Shown one piece after another: positions 18,482 to 27,223 of a DNA stretch of 64,000 nucleotides. The stretch is taken from NCBI GenBank assembly GCA_002347035.1, contig DEAM01000005.1, positions 235,539-299,538 on the forward strand, given 5' to 3'. This DNA is from Gemmatimonadales bacterium UBA2982 (GTDB taxonomy: Bacteria; Gemmatimonadota; Gemmatimonadetes; Longimicrobiales; Gaopeijiaceae). The notes beneath the pieces are model-generated. The model did no database searches. It was not told the DNA's origin and was given only the letters and a program-made list of their open reading frames with translations. The translations under genes were made by a program, and so were the position numbers. Numbering within the stretch: the stretch's first letter is position 1; each line of letters starts with the position of its first letter.

Positions 18482-19114
18482 CTATGCGTTCTGTGCGAGC
18501 TCACCAGCTCGCATAGCGCAGTTAAGGATCTTGTCGTAGTCAGCACACCTGCAGAGGTTGCCAGACAACGCGTGGGCAGCTTCCGCCCGCGTCGGATTGG
18601 GGTTCTGCTCGATGAGCGCTGTCATGCTCATGATGAAACCTGGAGCGCAAAAGGCGCACTGGAATCCACCTTCATCCATCACCGCCTGTTGCACGAGGCT
18701 CAGCTCACCTGTGTCCGGATCTTCAAGCCCCTCGACGGTAGTGACCTCACGGCCGCGCACTGAATGCGTCAGAATCGAACAACCGTATTGGTTCACTCCA
18801 TCAATCAGGAGCGTGCAAGCTCCGCACTCTGCTCGGTCACACCCGAGCTTAGTGCCTGTAAGGTTGAGCTTGTAGCGGAGAGTCATGGCCAACGTCTCGT
18901 TGGGCAACACATCCACTCTACGCTGCTGTCCATTGACGTTGAGCGTAATCATACGCTCTGTCTGGCTCTGCACAGCGGCAGCACCCAGTACGCTCGTCCC
19001 GTTCAGCATGTAATTTGCTGACGCTACCGTAGCACCAGCCGCAACTACACCCTTAATGAAGGTTCTCCTAGAGTGCTTTTGCTCTAAAAGACCTACAGAT
19101 TCCACTTCGCCCAT
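18482..19114 (-). CDS. Tat-exported [2Fe-2S] subunit of the molybdenum hydroxylase (PaoA-like)
   Basis: About 210 residues. The start ATG (19112-19114) follows GGAGGAG with 7-nt spacing; the longer open frame to 19153 is not needed. Residues 15-21 are SRRTFIK, a twin-arginine motif, followed by a hydrophobic stretch. The plant-type [2Fe-2S] Cys are in CDRAECGACTLLIDG (plus QYGC), and the second cluster in CAFCAPGF and LCRCADY. Electrons pass from Moco through these to FAD. The Tat signal puts the complex outside the cytoplasmic membrane, as for PaoABC. Confidence 0.9.
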   Translation of the reverse strand: MGEVESVGLLEQKHSRRTFIKGVVAAGATVASANYMLNGTSVLGAAAVQSQTERMITLNVNGQQRRVDVLPNETLAMTLRYKLNLTGTKLGCDRAECGACTLLIDGVNQYGCSILTHSVRGREVTTVEGLEDPDTGELSLVQQAVMDEGGFQCAFCAPGFIMSMTALIEQNPNPTRAEAAHALSGNLCRCADYDKILNCAMRAGELAQNA

Positions 19115-19510
19115 CGAGCTGCTCCTCCGATAAAGGCACCTTGGATTGCCCAAGATAGGTGTGAATGGCCGTCTTGGCGAGACCTTTGATAGCGTTTAAC
19201 CCGTAACACTACTCGTATGATTCTGTGCTCACACAACAACTGTTTCACCGAGCGTTATCGATATTCCCCATCCGAACATCGGTTAAAACCCACTAGGTTT
19301 GATTGGGTATTCGGCCCGAGATGAAAACGCTCTAATACAAGACGTTTCCCGTGCTCACACATGACAGTAGCCTATGCGTCATTACCCTCAGTCTGGTCTA
19401 TAAAGAAACGCTTTCGGTAAATCCCGCTTTAAACAGTTGAATCAGTACATATTACTAATGGTCAGCTGTATAGCAGAAACCATAGCAGCTTGGGAGCGGG
19501 AGCAAGAAAG
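19115..19510. other. Intergenic region upstream of the Mo-hydroxylase operon
   Basis: 396 bp without a supportable gene, between the DAAO-like gene and the PaoA-like gene, both minus strand. It must hold the promoter of the five-gene oxidoreductase set. The 11-mer GTGCTCACACA occurs twice (19225-19235 and 19351-19361), its core TGTGCTCACA being nearly palindromic in the first copy. I see no riboswitch-like fold and no clear terminator for the gene ending at 19511. Confidence 0.5.
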
Positions 19511-20668
19511 TTACCTGGTGCGCATCCTCGAAAAGAGGTCAACATGTGCATCAACGATTCGGCGACGTGCTTCTTCGTCGACGTCCATACTCCAGTCCCC
19601 CTCCACAGACGTCCCTCCTAAAGCGATCCCATCACTTCGTGGCTGCATGTGTACGAAGCCACCCGCGGTCGGCATCGCACTTCCAAAAGTGGAGTAGCCG
19701 ACCTCAGGTTGAGGCATGAGATGGGTCAACTGGCCCTTTACAGGCGTGATCTCATCGTCTCCGAAAAGTTCTCTAGACCCGAGTCCTGTGCAATTTACAA
19801 CGACCAACTCTTCAAGCTCAGCTATATCTCGAAGGCTGTCGAATTTCCTGATAACAATTGTACCGCCGGCCATACGGACATCGCGCACAAGAGCGTCAAG
19901 ATAGATGGAAGGCTCGATCCTCAGGGACGAGCGCCGGGTCACGTATGGCGTCGGGAAGGGATGTTCTCCAGGACCTAGGACAGTTGCTCCTGTTCTAAGG
20001 GTACCGGGAAGCAAGGGTGATCTCATGGGTACAGATACTGCTGCATCTCCTGGCCCTGAGCGGTTCAGAGAGTACCCCTCGAGCCAGGAGATTCCATACC
20101 CACGCCCGACTAAGAGTTGTAGATCCCTATAAGCGATTGTGGCCGCCTTACGAAACTGTTCATCCCATGCTGTTGTTCGGAGGTCTGCCTCGACGAGTCC
20201 CGAAGTGGGAGTCCAACTTGCGAGGGACATGTTTGACGTGGTATCCGGCGGCACCGACATAGCATAAATCGTGACATCAAAACCCCTGCGCTGCAGCTGC
20301 CGAGCAGTCGTCAATCCGACCACTCCACAACCCAGGACGGCGGCACTTCGGCCTCCTTGCTCTAGTGCCATATTCGCAGCGATTTCACCAGTACCCCAAG
20401 ACAACGACATGCCCGAGCCACCGTGACCGTAATTCTGAATTACAGTCTTGTCATCAAGTTTACTAGTACGAAGGACGAATCCTGAAGGACGGTAGGGTCT
20501 AAGGCCGACAGTCGTCCTAATCACACGGTCCCATGAGGCTCTGACCCGAACCAAGCGCCGGGTAGGGTCTAAGGCCGTTACCAGACCTGCCCGAGGCGTA
20601 GCACAACCTGCTAGACCCAAGCCGAGTAGCCCGAGGGCACTCCTCTTAATGAGCATCCGCCTGTCCAT
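19511..20668 (-). CDS. D-amino-acid-oxidase-like FAD lipoprotein with permuted domain order
   Basis: 385 residues. A lipobox LAGC (19-22) follows a hydrophobic stretch. Normal DAAO enzymes start with the FAD GxGxxG and end with GxRPxRP and HNYGHGGxG. Here the order is reversed: VGLRPYRPSG (54-63) and QNYGHGGSGMSLSWG (78-92) come first, then AAVLGCGVVGLTTA (109-122, GxGxxG 113-118), and the protein ends with TPVKGQLTHL and GIALGGTSVEGDW, which in DAAO precede the GxRPxRP segment. All fold elements seem present, including the Arg of GLRP. The likely reaction is oxidation of an amine or D-amino acid; the substrate is unknown. Confidence 0.82.
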   Translation of the reverse strand: MDRRMLIKRSALGLLGLGLAGCATPRAGLVTALDPTRRLVRVRASWDRVIRTTVGLRPYRPSGFVLRTSKLDDKTVIQNYGHGGSGMSLSWGTGEIAANMALEQGGRSAAVLGCGVVGLTTARQLQRRGFDVTIYAMSVPPDTTSNMSLASWTPTSGLVEADLRTTAWDEQFRKAATIAYRDLQLLVGRGYGISWLEGYSLNRSGPGDAAVSVPMRSPLLPGTLRTGATVLGPGEHPFPTPYVTRRSSLRIEPSIYLDALVRDVRMAGGTIVIRKFDSLRDIAELEELVVVNCTGLGSRELFGDDEITPVKGQLTHLMPQPEVGYSTFGSAMPTAGGFVHMQPRSDGIALGGTSVEGDWSMDVDEEARRRIVDAHVDLFSRMRTR

Positions 20669-20843
20669 GTGCCGCCTCAGGAAATGTTTAGTTTAAAGCT
20701 ATAGGAGGGAGAAGAAGTCCTTTCGGTGACAAGTGACTCTTTTGCGCCAGCCATCTGACGTTGCGCAAGCCAAGCCGTATGGACAGCATATCTTCTCTTC
20801 TACAGAAAGCTATCTACGAACGTCCCAGCTGGAGAATGCCCCT

Positions 20844-22361
20844 ATGGCCGACATGGCCAGCCCTGACCCAACCCCCAGAACCGACGACTCGTTCGCTGAT
20901 CTTGAACTCCCGGACCTGACATTTAAGGGGCTCACGAGCCACTTCGGCCCAGGCCTTATACTAATGATGACCGGTATTGGGACGAGCCATCTCGTCACAG
21001 CACCCACTGCTGGAGGGCGATTCGCGTACGCGCTCCTCTGGTGCATTCCCGTGGCGTATATCTTCAAATATTACGGCTTTGAGATGGCCTTCCGGTTCAC
21101 AAACGCAACCGGCAAGAGCATCATCGAAGCCTACAGTACCGCAAAGTGGAAATGGCCACTTTGGTACGTACTGATAACAAGCGTCTTTCAATGTGCTCTG
21201 GGCCAAGCCGGTCGGCTGATCGCCGCGGCGGCAGTCCTCTACTACGTGTTCACTGAAACACTGGGTTTGCCTATATCGCTGACGGTGTACGGGCTGCTGC
21301 TAGGGGTCGTCTGTGTATTCATTCTTCTCAGAGGGAACTACAAAGCCGTAGAGGTCTCAACAAAAATCCTGGCTGCGATACTCGTGATCTCCACATTAGC
21401 CGTGTATTTCGCTGCACCAGCCCCACTCTCGGAAATGGGCAATTTCTTTATTTTTGAAATTCCCGACCCTGCCACCGGTGACAGTGGATCGTGGCTCATC
21501 ATCGCGGCCTTTCTTGGTCTACTACCCACAGGAATTGACGTGTCACTGCAAGCATCCGAGTGGGGTAAGGCAAAGAAAAAAGGGATGAGCAAAATCCGGA
21601 GCCGACTTGAGGACGCGGGTCTGGCTAACCGCTTTGATCCCTTTGCTCCCAAGAGTGCGGATCTCGCAATAGATACTTCGCGACTTCCAGATCACGCGCT
21701 CCAGTACTGCAGGCGTTGGTTCCAAATTGGGGAGTGGGATTTCCGCATTGGCCACGTTGTCTCATTCATACTCGCGACCATCTTCTTGTTGCTTGCCGCC
21801 GTGTGGATGTACCCGAGCGAAGTCGAAGGGCGGGCGGTTATGGGAGAGATCGCGACCATCTTCACTGAAAGTATTGGCCCTTGGATGATGGTAATCTTCA
21901 TGCTCGGCGCTTTTGCAGCGACATTCTCAACTGCCTTCAACTATTTCGATGGTCGGCCGCGAATCGTAGGTGCATGCTGCCGTAATCTTTTCCCGGAAAC
22001 CGCACGACTAAGCGGGCTCGACCCCGATGACCTGACTCACGAACACAGGCGTACCTGGTATTCCGAGTACAACATCTATCGCGCTACGATGATCTACTCG
22101 CTCGTCAGCGCGTTACTGATCATTTGGGGCCTGGAGAGACCGGTACTGCTGGTCTTACTAGCCTCGGCCCTCGCCGCCTTCATTTCACCGGTACTATTCT
22201 ATCTCAACTTGCACTACTGCTTGAGCGTCATCCCAAAATCGGATAAAGCCTTCTACCCATCACCATTTGCACGGTGGTTCGGATGGCTAAGCCTCGCTGT
22301 GTTTACCGGCTTAACGCTGGTCCTCATCTACTGGACCATATGGGTCCGCTACTTCGTCTGA
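20844..22361 (+). CDS. Nramp-like membrane transporter lacking the metal-binding motifs
   Basis: 505 residues with about 11 membrane segments. The frame opens with GTG at 20733, but ATG at 20844 follows GGAG (20831-20834) with 9-nt spacing. Overall layout matches Nramp (FGPGLILMMTGIG in TM1, KYYGFEMAFRFTNATGKSI, ALGQAGRLIAAAAVL). The metal-binding DPGN of TM1 is replaced by TSHLVTAP, and the MPH of TM6 by LLPTGIDVS. It may therefore move something other than Mn2+/Fe2+. It is followed after 19 bp by the Frc-like gene, suggesting transport of that pathway's substrate; this is inference. Confidence 0.75.
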   Translation: MADMASPDPTPRTDDSFADLELPDLTFKGLTSHFGPGLILMMTGIGTSHLVTAPTAGGRFAYALLWCIPVAYIFKYYGFEMAFRFTNATGKSIIEAYSTAKWKWPLWYVLITSVFQCALGQAGRLIAAAAVLYYVFTETLGLPISLTVYGLLLGVVCVFILLRGNYKAVEVSTKILAAILVISTLAVYFAAPAPLSEMGNFFIFEIPDPATGDSGSWLIIAAFLGLLPTGIDVSLQASEWGKAKKKGMSKIRSRLEDAGLANRFDPFAPKSADLAIDTSRLPDHALQYCRRWFQIGEWDFRIGHVVSFILATIFLLLAAVWMYPSEVEGRAVMGEIATIFTESIGPWMMVIFMLGAFAATFSTAFNYFDGRPRIVGACCRNLFPETARLSGLDPDDLTHEHRRTWYSEYNIYRATMIYSLVSALLIIWGLERPVLLVLLASALAAFISPVLFYLNLHYCLSVIPKSDKAFYPSPFARWFGWLSLAVFTGLTLVLIYWTIWVRYFV

Positions 22362-22380
22362 TAAAGCACAAAGGATTACG

Positions 22381-23628
22381 ATGTCAAAAGCCCTCGACGG
22401 CGTAAAAATCATAGACATGACGCACGTTCAATCCGGACCCACCTGCACACAGATTCTCGCTTGGTTCGGAGCTGATGTTTTAAAGATCGAGAGACCTGGC
22501 GTAGGTGACCCTACCCGGTTTCAACTCCGAGATATACCAGACGTCGACAGTCTGTACTTTACAATGCTGAATGCTAACAAGCGCAGCATTACTCTGAACC
22601 CGAAGACTGAGGTCGGTAATCGAATCTTTGCGCGGTTAATCCAAGAATGTGACGTCCTTGTCGAGAATTTCGCACCAGGAGCAATCGACCGAATGGGCTT
22701 CACATGGGAGCGAATCCAGGAATTGAATCCTCGAATGATCTATGCATCGATCAATGGGTTTGGCCCCGGCCCGTACGAAGACTGTAAGGTCTATGAGAAT
22801 GTGGCTCAGTGCACGGGCGGTGCAGCATCAACTACAGGACAAATTGATGGTGTCCCGAGTGTGACCGGCGCACAGATCGGAGACTCCGGCACGGGACTCC
22901 ACCTGGCGACAGGCGTACTGGCTGCGCTTGTCCACCGATCGCATAGCAACAGAGGACAGCGTGTGACCTGTGCCATGCAGGACTCAGTATTGAACCTCTG
23001 TAGGGTGAAGCTACGTGACCAGCAGCGACTCGCCCACGGTCCGCTCAAAGAATACCCCCAGTACCCCGATGGCGAGTTCGGTGAGGCGGTGCCAAGAGCT
23101 GGTAATGCTTCAGGAGGTGGGCACCCTGGCTGGATCGTGAAATGCCGAGGCTGGGAAAATGACCCTGACGCGTACATCTACGTGATCGTACAGGCCCATG
23201 CATTCCCTAACCTCGCAGAGGCCATCGGCCACCCAGAATGGGTTGACGACCCGGAATGGAATACTCCTGAAGCTCGCCTCCCCAAACTCATGGAGATCTA
23301 TGCCGAAATTGAGAAGTGGACTATGACCATGAACAAGATGGACGTCATGGACACCCTGAATCCCCTGAATGTACCGTGCGGGCCCATCCTTTCGATGAAG
23401 GAAATTTCTACAGAGCCCGCCCTTCGAGCTTCTGGCACTATTGTGGAGGTAGATCACCCTGAGCGAGGCAAATACCTCACTGTCGGGAACCCAATCAAGC
23501 TTTCCGACTCAGATCCGGATGTCGCACGATCCCCTCTCTTAGGTGAACACACGGAGGAAATCCTCCGCGAAGTTGTTGGCTTGGACGATCTTGGTATTCA
23601 GGAGGCACGTGAGCAGGGTGCGATCTGA
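22381..23628 (+). CDS. frc: Formyl-CoA:oxalate CoA-transferase-like protein (CaiB/BaiF, class III)
   Basis: 415 residues. Class III CoA-transferase. Long stretches agree with oxalate-degrading Frc as I remember it: KVYENVAQCTGGAASTTG, GAQIGDSGTGLHLATG with the catalytic Asp in GDS, MQDSVLNLCRVKLRDQQRL, GGHPGWIVKCRGWE and the C-terminal SPLLGEHTEEILRE. It would move CoA between formate and oxalate, but no oxalyl-CoA decarboxylase is in the window, so another dicarboxylate is possible. The stop overlaps the next start by one base (TGATG). Neighbours are the Nramp-like gene before and a reductase and cupin after. Confidence 0.8.
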   Translation: MSKALDGVKIIDMTHVQSGPTCTQILAWFGADVLKIERPGVGDPTRFQLRDIPDVDSLYFTMLNANKRSITLNPKTEVGNRIFARLIQECDVLVENFAPGAIDRMGFTWERIQELNPRMIYASINGFGPGPYEDCKVYENVAQCTGGAASTTGQIDGVPSVTGAQIGDSGTGLHLATGVLAALVHRSHSNRGQRVTCAMQDSVLNLCRVKLRDQQRLAHGPLKEYPQYPDGEFGEAVPRAGNASGGGHPGWIVKCRGWENDPDAYIYVIVQAHAFPNLAEAIGHPEWVDDPEWNTPEARLPKLMEIYAEIEKWTMTMNKMDVMDTLNPLNVPCGPILSMKEISTEPALRASGTIVEVDHPERGKYLTVGNPIKLSDSDPDVARSPLLGEHTEEILREVVGLDDLGIQEAREQGAI

Positions 23629-24695
23629 TGAGCAACCGTTATAGCATTCTTGTCATGGGGGCCTCGTACGGCTCTTTGTTCGCCACTAAAGCTCTTCTAG
23701 CAGGCCACGATGCCACACTCGTATGCACGCCTGAAACTGCGGAACTCATTAACCGCGAAGGAACGATGGTGCGGTTTCCGATCCGAGGGCGTGAGACTCC
23801 GATCGATATTTACTCGAGCAACCTGGACCCCGAATTGCGGGCTACGGTGCCAGAAGACTCAAGCCCAGAAAACTTCGATCTAGTCGTTCTCGCTATGCAG
23901 GAGGCTCAGTACGGTGCGCCGGGAGTGCGTGAACTACTGAAACAAGTGGCGAAACAGAAAACGCCCTGTCTAGCGGTTATGAACATGCCCCCCCTTCCCT
24001 ACCTCGAGCGGATCCCAAAACTCTCCGTAGAGCCGCTAAGGCAATGCTTCGTGGAGCCCAGCTTGTGGTCGGAGTTCGAACCCGGACTCGTCACACTAGC
24101 AAGCCCAGATCCTCAGGCCTATCGCCCGCCAGACGGACCCAAGAACCACCTACACGTTGGGCTTCCAACCAACTTCAAAACTGCTCCATTTGAGAACGAA
24201 GAACACACGGAAATGCTGCGAGATCTTGAGGCAGACATTGCCGAAGTCAGATACGATCCTGGAGACGGCCTGCTAGAAGTTCCGGTCAAGCTACGTGTTT
24301 ATGAATCTCTTTTCGTGCCACTGGCAAAGTGGCCTATGCTCATCTCAGGCAACTACCGTTGCATAAAGCTGGATGAGATGATCTCGATCAGGGACGCTGT
24401 GCACGGCGATTTAGACGCCTCGCGCGAAGCCTACTCTTGGGCAGAGCAGCTCTGCGTAGAACTAGGCGCTGCCGATACGGATCTAGTCCCATTTGAGAAG
24501 TACGCAAAAGCCGCTGAAGGACTAGGGAAGCCATCCTCAGCAGCACGCGCACTTTTCGGCGGTGCTGAATACATCGAGCGCGTTGACTGCCTAATCCGAC
24601 GGATCGCGTTACAGCAAGATCTCCGCTCAGATACTGTCGACGAAATCGTGCGACTCGTGGATGATCGTCTCGAAAAAAACCGTGCCGGTAATTAA
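23628..24695 (+). CDS. Ketopantoate-reductase-like NAD(P)-binding oxidoreductase
   Basis: 355 residues with an N-terminal Rossmann fold (YSILVMGASYGSLFATKALL), where the usual GxGxxG is altered to GASYGS. The C-terminal half is helical, as in the ApbA/PanE and octopine-dehydrogenase-like families (NYRCIKLDEMISIRDAV, EQLCVELGAADTD). It may reduce a 2-oxo acid, but the panE function is not implied because this family is broad and the motif is degenerate. Its start overlaps the Frc-like stop by one base, so the two are co-expressed. Confidence 0.65.
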   Translation: MSNRYSILVMGASYGSLFATKALLAGHDATLVCTPETAELINREGTMVRFPIRGRETPIDIYSSNLDPELRATVPEDSSPENFDLVVLAMQEAQYGAPGVRELLKQVAKQKTPCLAVMNMPPLPYLERIPKLSVEPLRQCFVEPSLWSEFEPGLVTLASPDPQAYRPPDGPKNHLHVGLPTNFKTAPFENEEHTEMLRDLEADIAEVRYDPGDGLLEVPVKLRVYESLFVPLAKWPMLISGNYRCIKLDEMISIRDAVHGDLDASREAYSWAEQLCVELGAADTDLVPFEKYAKAAEGLGKPSSAARALFGGAEYIERVDCLIRRIALQQDLRSDTVDEIVRLVDDRLEKNRAGN

Positions 24696-24756
24696 GGCTC
24701 CTGCCAGGACAAGAGCATTAAGCCCACTTGAACTGACGTAATACGGACTGACAACA

Positions 24757-25083
24757 ATGGAACATCCGCAAGCTATCCGTCCTCTAGAGCACGCTGTTTT
24801 CGGTATGGAAAAGATGGGCAAGAGTACCATTTTCCAGTCGGAGCGAATGCTGGTAGGGCTAAATGCCTTTGAACCTGGTCAAGCTCACCATCTCCACACT
24901 CATGAGGGAATGGACAAGGTTTACCACGTGCTTGAGGGACGTGGTCAGTTCATGCTAGATGATGTCGAGGTTGAAATGGAGGGCGGAATGATGCTCGTGG
25001 CCCCTGAAGGTGTTGCACACGGAATCCGAAATACGGGTGATGAACGCCTGGTGGTCCTGGCAATCCTAGCGCCGTCTCCCTGA
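24757..25083 (+). CDS. Small single-domain cupin
   Basis: 108 residues. The metal-binding cupin motif 1 is visible as HHLHTHEGMDKVYHVLEG (HxH, then Glu, then Gly), and motif 2 near VAPEGVAHGIRNTGD. It likely binds a divalent metal. Last gene of the Nramp-like/Frc/reductase set, 61 bp after the reductase. Role unknown; cupins near acid or sugar catabolism genes may be isomerases or dioxygenases, but nothing here decides. Confidence 0.85.
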   Translation: MEHPQAIRPLEHAVFGMEKMGKSTIFQSERMLVGLNAFEPGQAHHLHTHEGMDKVYHVLEGRGQFMLDDVEVEMEGGMMLVAPEGVAHGIRNTGDERLVVLAILAPSP

Positions 25084-25142
25084 TCATCTCTGATTTCTTC
25101 ATACCTATTCTCGGTGTCATCTGACTGATGAGAAGCCGCGGC

Positions 25143-27089
25143 TCAAACTGAGTCCTGACCAACCAGCTCATCGAGCTTCTTCTCAACGTCTTCCCACTCT
25201 TCTAGAAGCCCCTGAATGTCAGCGAGCAGGCCGATCCGCTCCTTTTCTAGACGAGACACCTCAGCGTCCTTTGTCCGCTTGAAGTATTCCGGTTCACAGA
25301 AGAGGTCGTCGATCTCTGCGATGCGTGTCTCTCCAACCTCAATCGCTCTAGTAAGCTTTTCTCTTTGTCGCTCAAGTCGTTTTATATCCGGCCCCTCACC
25401 CGCAGTAACTTGTGCACGAGACTTCTGGCCCGACTTCCCCTGCCTCTTTCGTTTCTCCTTCCGTGCTTTCAGGACCACGGTGTCTACATCTAGGTGGTCA
25501 TCACCCGACTGGCGGACATACTCCTCGTAAGTGCCGGGATAGTCCTTAACGTACTCGGATGTAATTTCCACAATCCGAGTTGCGAGTTGGCTTACAAACC
25601 ATCGGTCGTGCGAGACAAGGACCAACGTCCCCTGAAAGACCTTAAGCTCTTCGACAAGTGCTTCTATTGATTCCATGTCCAAGTGGTTCGTAGGCTCGTC
25701 AAGTACAAGTACGTTAGGCTCTTCCAGCGACAACCGGCTGAAAATCAGACGTGCAACCTCCCCTCCGGATAGTGCACTCAGCCTCTTCTTGCCATCATCC
25801 CCAGAAAAGAGCATCAACCCCATCTGACCTCGCACGAAACCCCGATCACGTCCGGGACAGAAAGTCCACAGCCAATTCTCTGCGGTCTGCCGCTCCTCGC
25901 CGAGTTGTGTGCGGTGGTCCTGTGCAAAGTACCCTACTTGGGTCTCGTACCCCCAAGTAATTTCACCTGCATCAGCCTCCGTATCTCCCATCGCAATCTG
26001 AAGCAACGTGGATTTGCCGATCCCGTTTGGCCCCATGATAGCTATGCGATCTCCTCTCTCGACCAGGAGATCGATGCCACGGAGTACGGAATTATCCCCG
26101 AATGCTTTATGCACATTCTTGATCTTAAGAACCTCGCGGCCACTAGACCGGCGGGGCTCAAAACGGAACGTAGGATACCTACGAGAGCTTCCTGGAAGCG
26201 CTTCTAACTCACCAGCCTTCTTTTCGATTAGGCGCAACTTACTCTGAGCCTGGCGAGCCTTGCTCGCCTTCGCACGAAAACGGTCCACGAAAGTCTGATG
26301 CTGCGCAATTTCTCGTGCTCGGGTCTCGATCTGCTTCTCACGGCGAGTACGCTCGGTCGATTTAGCCTCTAAGAATTGGCTGTAATTTCCCCGGTACCCA
26401 AGAACTGTTTGATAGTCGACGTCCAGGATATTGGTGGAAACATTGTCTAGGAATCGATGGTCATGCGAGATCACCACCACCGGCCCAGAAAAATCCGTTA
26501 AGAACTTCTCCAACCAGCGGATCGAAAGGATGTCCAGGTGGTTGGTTGGCTCATCTAGGAGGAGAACGTCGGGCGAAGCTGCAAGTGCCTGTGCAAGAAG
26601 AACCCGGAGCTTGAACCCTCCAGAAAGTGTGGAGAGTGGCTGCCCATGAAGATCCTCAGGTAACCCTAGCCCTTCGAGTACGGTCGCCGCTCGCACTTCT
26701 GCTGCATAGCCGTCGTAGCGCTGGACTGTGTCTTCGAGCTCTGAAAAGCGGTCCTCGTCGAAGGACTCCTCGGCTCTGGCAAGTAGCTGCTCCTTCTCTT
26801 GCATAGCATCCCACAACTCGCGATTACCCATCAGTGCCACGCTAAGAATCTGTTGGTCCTCAAACAGGTAGTGGTCTTGCTTAAGGATCCCAATGCTTGC
26901 GTCCTTGGGAATGGAGACACTTCCACTACTCGCCTCCTCGCTACCACTAAGAATGTTCAGAAGCGTAGTCTTCCCAGAACCGTTAGCACCCACAAGGCCA
27001 CAACGGTCGCCGTTGTTTAACTGAAACGAGGCGGCCTCGAACAAGGTCCGGTCACCAAAGCTTTTCGCGAGATTAGATACCGAAATCAT
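25143..27089 (-). CDS. ABC-F family ATPase
   Basis: 648 residues: two ABC ATPase domains in one chain without membrane segments. First Walker A GLVGANGSGKTTLL, signature STLSGGFKLRVLLAQAL and Walker B LLLDEPTNHLD; second Walker A IAIMGPNGIGKSTLLQIAMG, signature ALSGGEVARLIF and VLVLDEPTNHLDMES. A charged C-terminal coiled coil (about 540-648) follows. ABC-F proteins act on the ribosome or DNA; this layout is closest to Uup/YdiF-type members. It diverges from the TPR gene at 27224. Confidence 0.93.
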   Translation of the reverse strand: MISVSNLAKSFGDRTLFEAASFQLNNGDRCGLVGANGSGKTTLLNILSGSEEASSGSVSIPKDASIGILKQDHYLFEDQQILSVALMGNRELWDAMQEKEQLLARAEESFDEDRFSELEDTVQRYDGYAAEVRAATVLEGLGLPEDLHGQPLSTLSGGFKLRVLLAQALAASPDVLLLDEPTNHLDILSIRWLEKFLTDFSGPVVVISHDHRFLDNVSTNILDVDYQTVLGYRGNYSQFLEAKSTERTRREKQIETRAREIAQHQTFVDRFRAKASKARQAQSKLRLIEKKAGELEALPGSSRRYPTFRFEPRRSSGREVLKIKNVHKAFGDNSVLRGIDLLVERGDRIAIMGPNGIGKSTLLQIAMGDTEADAGEITWGYETQVGYFAQDHRTQLGEERQTAENWLWTFCPGRDRGFVRGQMGLMLFSGDDGKKRLSALSGGEVARLIFSRLSLEEPNVLVLDEPTNHLDMESIEALVEELKVFQGTLVLVSHDRWFVSQLATRIVEITSEYVKDYPGTYEEYVRQSGDDHLDVDTVVLKARKEKRKRQGKSGQKSRAQVTAGEGPDIKRLERQREKLTRAIEVGETRIAEIDDLFCEPEYFKRTKDAEVSRLEKERIGLLADIQGLLEEWEDVEKKLDELVGQDSV

Positions 27090-27223
27090 GGATGCAAATG
27101 TGAACTGCCTCGAGTGTCATAGGAACCGCCACCCGAGCACTAAGTCGTCGCGAGCGTCCCAGCCTTATCGTACATTGGCTATCAGGTTGTTGTGGAGTAG
27201 CACCTGCCGTGGAGGATAGATCT

